Positions 34,865-43,955 are shown, numbered from the stretch's first letter. The stretch: 64,000 nucleotides of DNA from Kitasatospora sp. NBC_00240 (GCF_026342405.1 NZ_JAPEMU010000001.1:7626001-7690000), one strand, 5' to 3'. Made by a program: numbers and translations. Notes: generated from the letters alone by a model not told the origin.

Positions 34865-36010
34865 TCAGACGCTGCGCAGCCGTAGCGACCGCTCGTAGAA
34901 CTGCACCATCTGCCCGGTCACCTGATGGAGCGTGAACGAGGTCAGGAACCGCGCTCTCGCCGACCTGGCCCGAACCCCGGCCGCCGTCCGGTCGTCCAGC
35001 GCCTCGGCCAGCGCCGACGCCAGCGCGGCCGGCCGCTCGGGGGCGACCAGCAGGGCGTAGTCACCGGAGCCGACCGTCTCCCGCAGGGCCGGCACGTCCG
35101 CGCAGACCAGCGGCACACCGACACCCATCGCCTCCATCGCGGCGCTGCCCAGGCCCTCCCGGCGGGACGGCACGGCGAACGCGTCGGAGGCGGCCATCAG
35201 GTCGAAGACGTCCCCGCGCGGGCCGAGGAAGCGGATGTCCCCGGTGCCCCCGGCCAGGGCCCGCAGCCGGGCGCTCTCGGGGCCCTCGTCACCGGCCAGC
35301 AGCAGCACCGCCCCGGGCACCTCCCGGCGCACCTGCGGCCAGGCCTCCAGCAGGATGTCCAGGCCCTTGTGGTACTGCTGGCGGGCCGCCGCGAGCACCA
35401 CCGGCACGTCGTCCGCGAGGCCGAGACCGGCACGGACGGCGCCGCGCCGCTCGGGCGTGACGATGCCGAGCAGCTCCGGGTCCCGCCCGCGCGGGACGAC
35501 GTCGATCCGGTCCGCCCGGATCCGCAGCCGGCGGGCCATCGCGGCGGCGACGTGCCGGGTCAGCGCGTGGAAGCGCCGGGTGCCCTGGGCGGTGGCGGCG
35601 TCCACCGCCTGGGCGGCCCGGACCTTCCACGGGCTCAGCCCGCGGGTCCGCAGGTGCTCCGGGCCGTACGCGGAGTCGACCAGGCTGGAGACCACCGGGG
35701 TGCCGGCGGCCAGCGCGGCGGCCCGGCCGAGCACGTCCGACTCGTAGCGGGTGGTGTGCACGAGGTCCGGACGGCGCTCGCGGACGAGCCTGCGCAGCGC
35801 GGCGGCCGTCCCGGCGCGGGTGCCGTGGTGGACGCCGAACACCACGGCGCCGGCCGCGGTCAGCTCGGCCTGCAGGCCGCCGGGCGACTCCGTGAGGTAG
35901 GCGACGTCCAACCGCACCCCCGAGCGGACCAGTTGCGGGGCCATCGCGGCCAGGCTCTGTTCCGCGCCGCCGACCCGGTCGAGGCTGTCGATCACATGAA
36001 GCACGTGCAC
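34865..36010 (-). CDS. GT4 glycosyltransferase with intact EX7E
   Basis: A 381-residue GT-B fold transferase. The start VHVLHVIDSLDRVGGAEQSLAAM is typical, with donor-side motifs VVLAAARQQYHKGLDILLEAW and SRREGLGSAAMEAMGVGVPLVCADVPALRE, in which both catalytic-loop glutamates are present. The GTG is preceded by GGGGG. An in-frame ATG 72 bases upstream adds a Pro/Arg-rich lead without a ribosome site. Together with the neighbouring GT4 genes it probably builds a surface glycan or glycolipid; donor and acceptor are unknown. Confidence 0.88.
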   Translation of the reverse strand: MHVLHVIDSLDRVGGAEQSLAAMAPQLVRSGVRLDVAYLTESPGGLQAELTAAGAVVFGVHHGTRAGTAAALRRLVRERRPDLVHTTRYESDVLGRAAALAAGTPVVSSLVDSAYGPEHLRTRGLSPWKVRAAQAVDAATAQGTRRFHALTRHVAAAMARRLRIRADRIDVVPRGRDPELLGIVTPERRGAVRAGLGLADDVPVVLAAARQQYHKGLDILLEAWPQVRREVPGAVLLLAGDEGPESARLRALAGGTGDIRFLGPRGDVFDLMAASDAFAVPSRREGLGSAAMEAMGVGVPLVCADVPALRETVGSGDYALLVAPERPAALASALAEALDDRTAAGVRARSARARFLTSFTLHQVTGQMVQFYERSLRLRSV

Positions 36011-36408
36011 TGGCCAACCCCCGGGGATCCGGGGCGCGGCCGGTCTCCCGTGCCGGCCGGCGCCCTGAGTGTGGATCAGCATCGCAGTTGCGGCGCGCCG
36101 CCCGCCAGGGATTAGGGGAGCCGGTGGGGGCACCGGGACGGCGCGGACGGAGGTCGGCGGGGGCGCACCGGAGGGCGCGCGGCCGGCCCGGGCCCGCGGT
36201 GCGGTCCGCCGCCCCCACCGGAACCCCGGGCGGGCAACCGGGCACCCGGGCCCGCGGGCCCCGCTCGCGCCCCTCACCCGGAGGCCAACTCGCGGACCCT
36301 ACCGGGCTCCTGGGCCGAATTCACCGGAAGCGCCGAACCGGACGGAACCCGTACGCTTTTCCGTCGCGGCGCTGTACGGCCCCCGCGCCCTGTGCCAAGG
36401 TCGGTGCC
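36011..36408. other. 398-bp divergent control region
   Basis: This region separates two divergently read GT4 genes and must hold both promoters. GAATTC and a TACGCTTTTCC patch (36319-36362) make the right half less G+C-rich. I cannot assign a definite -35/-10 pair and see no gene. Confidence 0.45.
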
Positions 36409-37563
36409 ATGCCCGACGCAGCGTCACATCTGCTTCCCGCCGGAGCCCGCCCGAGGGTCCTGCACGTCATCGCCGACCCGCGCCGCCGGGGTGCGCAGAG
36501 CCTCGCCCGTGACCTCGACCGGGAGCTGCGCCGACGCGGCCAGGCCTCCGCCCTGCGCGCCCTGGCCCCGCACCCGGAGGACCGCCGGTCCCCGGACGCC
36601 GCGCGGCGCCCCGCCACCTTCCCGCCGGCCGCCGACCCGACCGGCGTGCTCGGACCGGGCCGCCTGCACCCGCGCACCCTGCGGGCCCTGCGCGCCGCGG
36701 CCCGTACCGCGGACGTCGTCGTGGCGCACGGCGCCGGCACCCTGTCCGCCTGCGCCCTCGCGCTGGCCGGGACCCGTACGCCGTTCGTCCACGCCGGCTT
36801 CGGCGACCTGCGCCACCGGAGCGCGAGCCCCGCCCTGCGCCTGCACACCGGCACCCTGCTGCACCGCGCCGCCGCCGTCACCGCCCTCTCCGAGGAGGCC
36901 CGCGCGGTGCTGCTGGACCGCTTCCGGCTGCCCGGCACGGTCGTCCGCACCATCCCCAACGGCCGCTCCGCCGACCGCTACCCGCCTGCCCGGGACGCCG
37001 CCGACCGGCGGGCCGCCCGGGCCGGACTCGGCCTGCCCGCCGAGGGCCTGCTGGTGGCCTGGGTCGGCGCGATCACCCGGGAGAAGCGCCTGGACCTCGC
37101 GCTGGAGGCGGTCGGCCGGATGCCCGACGTACGGCTGGCGGTGGCCGGCGACGGCCCGCTCCGCGCCGCCCTGGAGTCCCGCTACGAGTGCGCCCGCGCG
37201 ATCTTCCTCGGCGACCTGGCCGACCCCGCCGCGCTCTACCGGGCGGCCGACGCCCTGGTGCTGACCGGTGACAGCGCGGGCGTACCGGGGGTGCTGATCG
37301 AGGCCGGACTGGCCGGGCTGCCGGTGGTCGCCCCGGACACCGCGCCGGTCCGCGCCGCCGTCCAGGACGGCGTGACGGGTGTGCTCGCCCCGCCCGGCGA
37401 CCCGGCCGCGTTCGCCGAAGCCCTTGCCAAGGTGCTGGCCAGGGAGGGCCCTTCGCTCGCCGCGGCCGCCCGGGCGCACCTGCTGCCCCGGTTCGAACTG
37501 GGGGCGGTGGCCGACGCCTGGCAAGGCCTGCTCGCCGAGGTCGCCCGGCCGGGACGGGGCTGA
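36409..37563 (+). CDS. GT4 glycosyltransferase, partial EX7E
   Basis: A 384-residue GT-B fold protein. The N-terminus is RPRVLHVIADPRRRGAQSLARDLDREL. The donor side has LLVAWVGAITREKRLDLALEAVGR, RLAVAGDGPLRAAL and DSAGVPGVLIEAGLAGLPVVAPDTAPVRAAV. The second Glu of EX7E is present, but the first position is Ala. AAGG lies 8 bases before the ATG. It is divergent from the intact GT4 and probably belongs to the same glycan function. A TGACCGGGC repeat array begins at its stop codon. Confidence 0.86.
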   Translation: MPDAASHLLPAGARPRVLHVIADPRRRGAQSLARDLDRELRRRGQASALRALAPHPEDRRSPDAARRPATFPPAADPTGVLGPGRLHPRTLRALRAAARTADVVVAHGAGTLSACALALAGTRTPFVHAGFGDLRHRSASPALRLHTGTLLHRAAAVTALSEEARAVLLDRFRLPGTVVRTIPNGRSADRYPPARDAADRRAARAGLGLPAEGLLVAWVGAITREKRLDLALEAVGRMPDVRLAVAGDGPLRAALESRYECARAIFLGDLADPAALYRAADALVLTGDSAGVPGVLIEAGLAGLPVVAPDTAPVRAAVQDGVTGVLAPPGDPAAFAEALAKVLAREGPSLAAAARAHLLPRFELGAVADAWQGLLAEVARPGRG

Positions 37564-37660
37564 CGGGCCGGGGCAGGGCCGACCGGGCGGTGCAGGCCTG
37601 ACCGGGCCGGGGCTGACCGGGCGGGGACGGGGCTGACCGGGCGGGGGCCGACGGGGTGCG
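37553..37660 (+). repeat. degenerate TGACCGGGCSGGG array after the stop codon
   Basis: About six imperfect units of TGACCGGGC plus GGGG spacing run from the stop codon of the glycosyltransferase gene into the spacer before the slipin gene. Each near-perfect unit repeats the stop codon. Confidence 0.6.
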
Positions 37661-37834
37661 GCGGGCCGACGCGCGCCGCGGCCGGTAGGTCGGGCCGAAG
37701 CCCCGTCAAGTCCGTACCGGGGCATAGGCACCGGACGTCCCGCGGCGCATACTTTCGTCGCGGCCCCGCACCCGTCGCGCCAGGGCCGGCAGGGCCCGGC
37801 CCGGGCGCGACGCCGGCGGGAGAGGTCGGCCGAC

Positions 37835-38749
37835 ATGGCGGTACTCGTGGGCATCGTGGTTCTCGGACTGGCGTGGTTCGCCACCGGCTTCCGGGTCGTG
37901 CAGCAGTACGAGCGGGGGGTGGTGTTCCGGCTGGGCCGGGTGCGCGGGCGGGTCCGCCAACCCGGCCCGGCGCTGCTGATCCCGCTGGTGGACCGGATGC
38001 GCAAGGTCAACGTGCAGGTCGTCACCATGCCCGTCCCCGCGCAGGAGGGCATCACCCGCGACAACGTCTCGGTCCGGGTCGACGCGGTGGTCTACTTCCG
38101 GGTCGTCGACCCCGTGCTGGCCACGGTGGACGTGCAGAACTACACCTTCGCGATGTCACAGGTCGCGCAGACCTCGCTGCGCTCCATCATCGGCAAGAGC
38201 GAGCTGGACGACCTGCTCTCCGGTCGGGAGAACCTGCACCGCGGACTGGAGCTGATGCTGGAGAGCCCGGCGCTCGGCTGGGGCGTGCACATCGACCGGG
38301 TGGAGATCAAGGACGTCGCGCTGCCCGACTCGATGAAGCGCTCGATGGCCCGCCAGGCGGAGGCCGACCGCGAACGGCGGGCCCGCATCATCACCGCCGA
38401 CGGCGAGTTCCAGGCTGCCGCCAAGCTCTCGCAGGCCGCCGCGATGATGGACGACACGCCGTCCGCGATGCAGCTGCGGCTGCTGCAGACGGTGGTCGAG
38501 GTGGCCGCCGAGAAGAACTCGACGCTGGTGCTGCCGTTCCCGGTGGAGCTGCTGCGCTTCTTCGAGGGCGCCACGCCCCGGGCCGCCCGGGCGGCGGCCG
38601 GCGGTGCCGGGAGCGAGCCCGAAGCGGAGGCCGGGGAGGAACCCGGGACCGCTGCCGGGCCGAAGCCCGTGCCGGAGCTCGCGGCCCCGGCCGCACCGGT
38701 GTTGCCGCCGCCGCGCCCGGACCACGCGCCCGCGCCCCGGGTGGACTGA
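37835..38749 (+). CDS. slipin/stomatin-like SPFH membrane protein
   Basis: A 304-residue SPFH-domain protein. It has a single N-terminal membrane helix (about 2-18), then the stomatin core with YERGVVFRLGRVRGRVRQPGPALLIPLVDRM and TRDNVSVRVDAVVYFRV. A coiled coil follows around MARQAEADRERRARIITADGEFQAA. The last 50 residues are a Pro/Glu/Ala-rich tail. Slipins form membrane microdomain scaffolds. The usual NfeD partner gene is absent on both sides. GGGAGAGG precedes the ATG. Confidence 0.93.
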   Translation: MAVLVGIVVLGLAWFATGFRVVQQYERGVVFRLGRVRGRVRQPGPALLIPLVDRMRKVNVQVVTMPVPAQEGITRDNVSVRVDAVVYFRVVDPVLATVDVQNYTFAMSQVAQTSLRSIIGKSELDDLLSGRENLHRGLELMLESPALGWGVHIDRVEIKDVALPDSMKRSMARQAEADRERRARIITADGEFQAAAKLSQAAAMMDDTPSAMQLRLLQTVVEVAAEKNSTLVLPFPVELLRFFEGATPRAARAAAGGAGSEPEAEAGEEPGTAAGPKPVPELAAPAAPVLPPPRPDHAPAPRVD

Positions 38750-38789
38750 CCGGTCCGGGCGCCGGCCGGCCCAGGTCGGCCGCGGCCGG

Positions 38790-40268
38790 TCAGGGCCGGC
38801 CGGCCACCGGGTCGATCGTGGATACGGTCGCCGGCGCCGCCACCGGCACGAGGGTGCCCGCGCGCCCCCGGGAGGAGCGGGACAGCAGCACGTACAGCAC
38901 GGCCGCCACCGCCCCCGACAGGACGAAGCTCAGGTCGATCCCGCCGGTCAGCGGCAGCAGGACACCCCGGTACACCGGGGTGTCCACCGCGCACAGGCCG
39001 ACCGCGCTGCCGGCCGCCCAGGCGACCGTCGCCGGGACGTTCCACCCCGCCCGGTACCAGTACACGCCCCCGCGCGTACGCCGGTTCAGGACCTGCAGCG
39101 AGGCACGGTCGTAGTCGCCGCGGCAGCGTCGGTACCCGATCAGGGTGATCACGGCCCAGGGCGCGCCGATCGCGGTCAGTACCAGCACGAAGGAGGTCAC
39201 CGCCGACTGCGCGTTCCAGACGAAGTGGCCCAGGAAGACCAGCGTCACGGCCACCGCCGCGACCACGTAGGTGGCCTGCCGCCGGGTGGCCCGGGGCAGG
39301 ATGGCGTCCAGGTCCAGGCCCATGCTGTAGAGCATCAGGCCGGTGTTGCCGGCGCTGCCGAGCAGTCCGTTGAGCAGCAGCGGCACCAGGAACCAGACCG
39401 GCGCGCCCGCGATCAGGCCCCCGACGTAGTCCTGGCCGGCGCCGGTCGCGAGCGCCGTGAAGGTCCCGAACAACTGCGGGACCAGCAGGCCGACCAGCAG
39501 CCCCACCGCGGTGGCGCCCAGCACCTTGCGCTCGCCGTGCCGGGCCGGCGAGACGTACCGGGTGTAGTCGCCGAGCAGGGTGATGAAGGCGATCGGGCCG
39601 CTCAGGCCGGCCGCCACCACCGACAGCAGCCAGGTCGGCCAGAACCCGCCGAGCAGGTAGGCGCCGTGCCCCGAGGGGTCGAAGTGCGGGGCGAAGGCGA
39701 TCAGGCCGGCGAGCAGCAGCGCCGACATCGCCCACATCAGCCACCGCTCCAGCTTCAGCATCAGCCGGTAGCCGAACACGGCCGCGGTGGCGCTGAGCGC
39801 GGCCAGCACGGTGTAGGTGGCCACGTACGCCGGCCCGCCGGAGGGCAGGCCGAGCAGCCGGTTCAGCGCTCCCACCACCACGTCCCCGCCGACCCAGAGG
39901 GACAGCGCGGTGTAGCCGAGCGACAGCAGCAGTCCCACCACCGAGCCGATCAGCCGCCCGCGTACGCCGAAGTGCGCGCCGCTGCTGGTCGAGAGGTTGG
40001 TCGCGGTGCGCAGCGACACCAGTGCCAGCGGGGCGGTCAGCGCGATGCCGAGGACCGTCCCGAGCACCACCGAGCTCACGCTCGCCCAGAAGGACAGGCC
40101 GAAGGAGACCGGCAGCCAGCCGAAGACCACCACGCCGAACGCCAGATTGGACCCGACCAGGATCGAGAGCACGTCGCGCGGGGTGCTGGTGCGCTCGGCC
40201 TCGGGGATGGTGTCCACGCCGTGCTGTTCGATCATCGTCGGCGCGGCGGGTGCGGGGGAGTGGGGCAT
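38790..40268 (-). CDS. NCS1 family nucleobase/hydantoin permease
   Basis: A 492-residue membrane protein with about 12 helices of the nucleobase:cation symporter-1 family, likely importing purine, pyrimidine, allantoin or a related ring. Family features are ILVGSNLAFGVVVFGWLPVSFGLSFW at about 36-61, SSGAHFGVRGRLIGS and ITLLGDYTRYVSP (TM6-7 region). AGGAAG lies before the ATG. It is convergent with the slipin, 40 bases apart, and divergent from the DsbA-like lipoprotein. Nothing nearby identifies the substrate. Confidence 0.9.
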   Translation of the reverse strand: MPHSPAPAAPTMIEQHGVDTIPEAERTSTPRDVLSILVGSNLAFGVVVFGWLPVSFGLSFWASVSSVVLGTVLGIALTAPLALVSLRTATNLSTSSGAHFGVRGRLIGSVVGLLLSLGYTALSLWVGGDVVVGALNRLLGLPSGGPAYVATYTVLAALSATAAVFGYRLMLKLERWLMWAMSALLLAGLIAFAPHFDPSGHGAYLLGGFWPTWLLSVVAAGLSGPIAFITLLGDYTRYVSPARHGERKVLGATAVGLLVGLLVPQLFGTFTALATGAGQDYVGGLIAGAPVWFLVPLLLNGLLGSAGNTGLMLYSMGLDLDAILPRATRRQATYVVAAVAVTLVFLGHFVWNAQSAVTSFVLVLTAIGAPWAVITLIGYRRCRGDYDRASLQVLNRRTRGGVYWYRAGWNVPATVAWAAGSAVGLCAVDTPVYRGVLLPLTGGIDLSFVLSGAVAAVLYVLLSRSSRGRAGTLVPVAAPATVSTIDPVAGRP

Positions 40269-40686
40269 CGGCACTTCCTGGGGCTCGACGCGGCGCGTCG
40301 GAGCACGGCCGCCGGTGGTCCGGCGGTGAGCGGGCAGGGGGTGGGGCCGCTGCCTCGGTGGGGTCCGCCGACCTTGCCATGATCCGCGCCGGGCCGCGCC
40401 CGGGACACTGGCGGATCGTCCACAGAGCAATCGGAGATGTCCGGACATGTCTGTACGGACGGCACCCGGGGGCGGCCGCCCCCGCCCCCGGGTGCCTCCT
40501 CGCCGGCCGCTCGACCTCCCCTTGCCGTCCCTTTGCCGTCCCTTCGCCCGCCGCCGGCCCGCGCCCCGACCTGTCGTGGCCGCCGCCGTACCGTCGCCGT
40601 CCCCCGCTGGGCCGTCCGGGCGAAACGGCGACCCGGCAGCTCGTCGTGACTGGCCGGTAACACCGGGTGGCCGCCAGACTGCCCGC
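40269..40686. promoter_or_regulatory. 418-bp divergent region with an ATGTCCGGACAT palindrome
   Basis: This spacer separates the NCS1 permease and DsbA-like genes. It holds a perfect 12-bp palindrome, ATGTCCGGACAT (40437-40448), followed by a related GTCTGTACGGAC, which together look like an operator. A CCCTTGCCGTCC-type duplication occurs near 40520. No coding sequence is evident. Confidence 0.4.
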
Positions 40687-41340
40687 GTGAAACCGCTGCT
40701 GCGCTCCGCCGTCCTGCTCGCCGTCGCCACCGGCCTCGCCGCCTGCCCGGTCCAGGCCGGCGCCGCCACCCACCAGCCGCCCGCCGAGGGCCGAACGTAC
40801 GTCCAGCTGCACCATCCGCAGCCGGTCCGCCAGGCGGCGGCGACCGAGGCGGTGGAGTTCTTCTGGTACGACTGCGTCCACTCCCAGCAGCTGGAGCAGC
40901 CGCTGCAGGACTGGGCCCGGCGCCACCGGGCCGACGTCACGCTGCGCCGGGTGCCGGCCGTCTGGCAGGGCAGCCCCGGCGAGGGCAGGCAGCTCGGCCA
41001 CGCCCGGCTCTACTACACGCTGGAGCGGCTCGGCGAGGTGGAGCGGCTCCAGCTCGCGGTCTACCGCTCGGTCCGGGAGCACAAGGAGGACGTCACCACC
41101 GAGGAGGCCGCCACCGCCTGGGCGGTGCGCCAGGGCGTCGACGGGACGGCGTTCCGTTCGGCCTACCGGTCGGCGGAGGTCGGTCGGCAGACCTCGGAGG
41201 CCGCCGAGCTGTTCCGGCGCTACGAGATCGACGAACTGCCGAGCGTGGTCGTGGGTGGCCGTTACCGCACCTCGCCCACCGCGGCGGGCGGCGTCCGCGA
41301 GATCCCCGGGGTGCTGGACCGACTGGTCGACCAGGGCTGA
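40687..41340 (+). CDS. DsbA-like thioredoxin-fold lipoprotein, single cysteine
   Basis: A 217-residue exported protein. The lipobox GLAAC (Cys20) predicts a membrane-anchored lipoprotein. The thioredoxin fold follows with VEFFWYDCVHSQQLE, an active-site CxxS (Cys63, Ser66) instead of the CxxC of oxidising DsbA, and the cis-Pro loop ELPSVVVGGRY. The length and the inserted helical domain (about 95-175) match DsbA. Without a second cysteine it cannot cycle as a dithiol oxidase and may act as an isomerase, a reductase or a mixed-disulphide scavenger. GTG start without a ribosome site. Confidence 0.85.
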   Translation: MKPLLRSAVLLAVATGLAACPVQAGAATHQPPAEGRTYVQLHHPQPVRQAAATEAVEFFWYDCVHSQQLEQPLQDWARRHRADVTLRRVPAVWQGSPGEGRQLGHARLYYTLERLGEVERLQLAVYRSVREHKEDVTTEEAATAWAVRQGVDGTAFRSAYRSAEVGRQTSEAAELFRRYEIDELPSVVVGGRYRTSPTAAGGVREIPGVLDRLVDQG

Positions 41341-41416
41341 TCCGGTCGTCACCGGCCGGTCGATCAGGGCTGATCCGGTCGTCACCGACTGGTCGACCAG
41401 GGCCGATGTGGTCGTA
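41318..41416 (+). repeat. 33-bp tandem repeat, three copies, spanning a stop codon
   Basis: Units 41318-41350, 41351-41383 and 41384-41416 begin ACCGRCYGGTCGAYCAGGG and differ by only a few bases. The first unit contains the last seven codons and the TGA of the DsbA-like gene. The period is a multiple of three, so the second unit repeats an in-frame stop. Confidence 0.9.
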
Positions 41417-41437
41417 CCGTCCGCCCGCGGTCCGGCG

Positions 41438-41479
41438 GGGAGCCGGGTCCTGCTGCCGGGGCGACAGGACCCGGCTCCC
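41438..41479. terminator. 15-bp hairpin terminator
   Basis: The arms 41438-41452 and 41465-41479 are perfectly complementary with a 12-base loop. They lie downstream of the DsbA-like gene and of the convergent TetR gene. Confidence 0.75.
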
Positions 41480-41657
41480 GGCGTGAACTCCCGGCCGGGC
41501 ATCGAGCGGGTTCCCGGTCGCCGGGTCCGGGGTCGTCGGGTCCGGGATCGCCCGGTAGGCGGCCCGGCTCCGGCGCGGACGCCCGGCCGTGGGCCCGGCC
41601 GCGTCGGTGTCGGCCCCGGGGTCGGCGGCCCCGGGCGGTCCGCTCGCGCGGCGCCGA

Positions 41658-42281
41658 TCAGGCCGGTGGCGCCACCAGCAGTCCGGCCCGTGCGGTATGC
41701 GCGGCCACCGCCGCCGCGCGGTCCGCGTCCTGTTCGGTGACCGGCTCGCCGCTGATGAACCGCCGGTAGTAGAAGGTCGCGGAGAGGCTCCGGATCACCT
41801 CCAGCCGGTCGGTGCCGGGCGGCACTTCACCGCGGGCCGCGGCGCGGTCGACGAGTTCGGCGCTGGCGTCCAGCCGGAAGGCGTAGAAGGCGGAAAGGGC
41901 CTCCCGGGCCTGCCGGTCGTGCAGCGCGGTGGCGAAGATCGCCTCGAACATCACCACGTCCTCCGCGGACCGGAAGAGCTCCAACAGGCTGCGGGCGAGC
42001 TGCCGGAGGTCCTCCTCCAGCGATCCGGTGTCGGGCACCGGCACGGTCCGGAGGGTCAGTTCGGAGAGCAGGTCGACGATCAGGCCGGAGACGTCGCGCC
42101 AGCGGGCGTACACGGTGGTCTTGGCGACCCCGGCCCGGGTCGCGACCTTCTCCACGGTCATCCGGGCGAGTCCGGTGTCGACCAGCTCCGCCCTGGTGGC
42201 CGCCAGGACGGCGGTGCGGGTGCGGGCGGTCCGTCCGCCGGGGCGCACGGTGCCGGGCTTCCCTTCCAGGGCGTGAGACAA
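41658..42281 (-). CDS. TetR family regulator of the hydrolase/WrbA-like unit
   Basis: A 207-residue regulator. The DNA-binding domain is AVLAATRAELVDTGLARMTVEKVATRAGVAKTTVYARWRDVSGLI (about 19-63), and the C-terminal domain is TetR_C-like. I chose the TTG start, which has AGGAG exactly 6 bases upstream and gives LSHALEGKPG. ATGs 24 and 42 bases further upstream lack ribosome sites. It is divergent from the hydrolase-quinone reductase operon, with 84 bases in between, and is the likely repressor. Confidence 0.86.
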   Translation of the reverse strand: MSHALEGKPGTVRPGGRTARTRTAVLAATRAELVDTGLARMTVEKVATRAGVAKTTVYARWRDVSGLIVDLLSELTLRTVPVPDTGSLEEDLRQLARSLLELFRSAEDVVMFEAIFATALHDRQAREALSAFYAFRLDASAELVDRAAARGEVPPGTDRLEVIRSLSATFYYRRFISGEPVTEQDADRAAAVAAHTARAGLLVAPPA

Positions 42282-42365
42282 ACGAAACTCCTGTTGTGTT
42301 TGCATGGAGGGTTCTGCCACCATCAGGCTAATCCAACTCGGGTCCGCTTAGGGGAAGCGTGTGAC

Positions 42366-43241
42366 ATGACCGAACTGGCACTCCCGCACATCAGACACCG
42401 CTACGCCGAGGTCGGCGGACTGCGGATCTTCTACCGCGAGACGGGGCCCGCGGACGCACCGGCCCTGCTGCTGCTGCACGGATTCCCGTCCGCCTCGCAC
42501 CAGTTCCGCCGGCTGTTCGACGCCCTCGGCAGCCGATTCCGCCTGATCGCCCCGGACTACCCCGGGTTCGGCTTCAGCGACAGCCCGCCGCCCGCCGACT
42601 TCCGCTACAGCTTCGACGGCTTGGCCGACGTCGTCGAGGGCTTCTGCCTGGCCCTCGGTCTGGACCGCTTCGCGATGTACATCTTCGACTTCGGCGCCCC
42701 CGTGGGCCTGCGGCTGGCCGCCCGCCACCCGGAGTGGATCACCGGCCTGGTGGTCCAGAACGGCAACGCGTACGAGGAAGGCCTCTCCGACCTCGCCCGC
42801 GACTTCATCGCCAACCGGCCCGGGGTCGAAGGCGCCGAGGAGCGGGTGCGCGGGCTGCTCACCCTCGACATGACGCGGATGCAGTACGAGGGCGGCACCA
42901 CCGACCCGGCGGCCGTCGCGCCCGACAGCTGGACCCTCGACCAGCACTTCCTCGACCTGCCGGGGCGCAAGGACATCCAGGTCGAACTGGCCCTGGACTA
43001 CCACTCCAACCTGGGCCACTACCGCGCCTGGCAGGAGTGGCTGCGCGCCGCCCAGCCTCCCACGCTGATCGTCTGGGGCCGTGGCGACGCCTTCTTCACC
43101 GAGCCCGGCGCCCGCGCCTACCTGCGCGACGTGCCCAACGCCGAACTGCACCTCTTCGACACCGGCCACTTCGCGCTGGAGGAGAACCTCCCCGCCATCG
43201 CGCCGCTGATCGCCGACTTCCTCGACCGCACGCAGAAGTAA
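42366..43241 (+). CDS. alpha/beta hydrolase of haloalkane-dehalogenase/epoxide-hydrolase type
   Basis: A 291-residue alpha/beta-fold enzyme. The oxyanion HGFP is at 39-42 and the nucleophile elbow reads IFDFGAPVG, so the nucleophile is Asp108 as in epoxide hydrolases and dehalogenases, not Ser. The acid is in VWGRGDAFF and the base in FDTGHFALEE. The substrate is unknown, probably a xenobiotic or reactive ester/epoxide. It is first in a two-gene unit with the flavodoxin-like reductase under the divergent TetR. Confidence 0.9.
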   Translation: MTELALPHIRHRYAEVGGLRIFYRETGPADAPALLLLHGFPSASHQFRRLFDALGSRFRLIAPDYPGFGFSDSPPPADFRYSFDGLADVVEGFCLALGLDRFAMYIFDFGAPVGLRLAARHPEWITGLVVQNGNAYEEGLSDLARDFIANRPGVEGAEERVRGLLTLDMTRMQYEGGTTDPAAVAPDSWTLDQHFLDLPGRKDIQVELALDYHSNLGHYRAWQEWLRAAQPPTLIVWGRGDAFFTEPGARAYLRDVPNAELHLFDTGHFALEENLPAIAPLIADFLDRTQK

Positions 43242-43249
43242 GGACCCCC

Positions 43250-43855
43250 ATGTCCCACGAGATATCCGTCGCGATCGCCTACCACAGCCGCTTCGGCCAC
43301 ACCGGGCGGCAGGCCGAGGCCGTCGCGCGCGGCGCCGCCGAGGTGCCGGGCACCACGGTCAGCCTGATCGCCGTCGACGAGATCACCGAGCAGGACTGGG
43401 CGGTCCTGGACGCGGCCGACGCCATCATCTTCGGCTCGCCCACCTACCTGGGCGACGTCTCCGCCGGGTTCCGCACCTTCGTCGAGCTGACCAGCGGCCG
43501 CTGGGCCAAGCAGGCCTGGCGCGACAAGGTCGCCGCCGGGTTCGTCAACTCCGGCTCGATGAGCGGCGACAAGCTCAACTCCCTGCAGTCGCTCACCGTC
43601 GTCGCGGCCCAGCACGGGATGACCTGGGTCAGCCTCGGCCTGCTGCCCGGCTGGAACCGCACCACCGCCTCCGACCAGGACCTCAACCGGCTCGGCTTCT
43701 GGCTCGGCGCGGCCGCGCAGTCCAACGGGGACCAGGGCCCCGAGGGGATGCACCCCTCCGACCTCGCCACCGCCGAGCACCTCGGCCGCCGGGTCGCCGA
43801 GCAGACCCGCCGGATCACGGCCGGCGACGCGCTGCTGGCCGTCGCCACCGGCTGA
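43250..43855 (+). CDS. WrbA/NQO-type flavodoxin-like quinone reductase
   Basis: A 201-residue FMN-binding protein of the NAD(P)H:quinone oxidoreductase (WrbA/FMN_red) group. The phosphate loop YHSRFGHTGRQAEAVARG (about 11-28), SPTYLGDVSAGFRTF (about 64-78) and NSGSMSGDKLNSL (about 104-116) line the flavin site. The AGGA ribosome site touches the stop codon of the hydrolase gene, so they form one transcript. Two-electron quinone reduction fits a detoxification unit together with the hydrolase. Confidence 0.88.
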   Translation: MSHEISVAIAYHSRFGHTGRQAEAVARGAAEVPGTTVSLIAVDEITEQDWAVLDAADAIIFGSPTYLGDVSAGFRTFVELTSGRWAKQAWRDKVAAGFVNSGSMSGDKLNSLQSLTVVAAQHGMTWVSLGLLPGWNRTTASDQDLNRLGFWLGAAAQSNGDQGPEGMHPSDLATAEHLGRRVAEQTRRITAGDALLAVATG

Positions 43856-43882
43856 CCCCGGCCGGCGGCGAGCCGGAAACGG

Positions 43883-43930
43883 ACGGGCGCCGCCCGGCCG
43901 CGTACCCACGCGTGGCCGGGCGGCGCCCGT
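43883..43930. terminator. 20-bp hairpin between convergent genes
   Basis: The arms 43883-43902 and 43911-43930 pair throughout with one G-U. They lie between the converging quinone-reductase and methyltransferase genes. Confidence 0.85.
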
Positions 43931-43955
43931 GTCCCTGACGGGAGGGGAACAAGCC

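Noticed and set aside
41318..41416. CRISPR array
   Set aside because: Repeats are directly adjacent without spacers, and no cas genes exist in the window.
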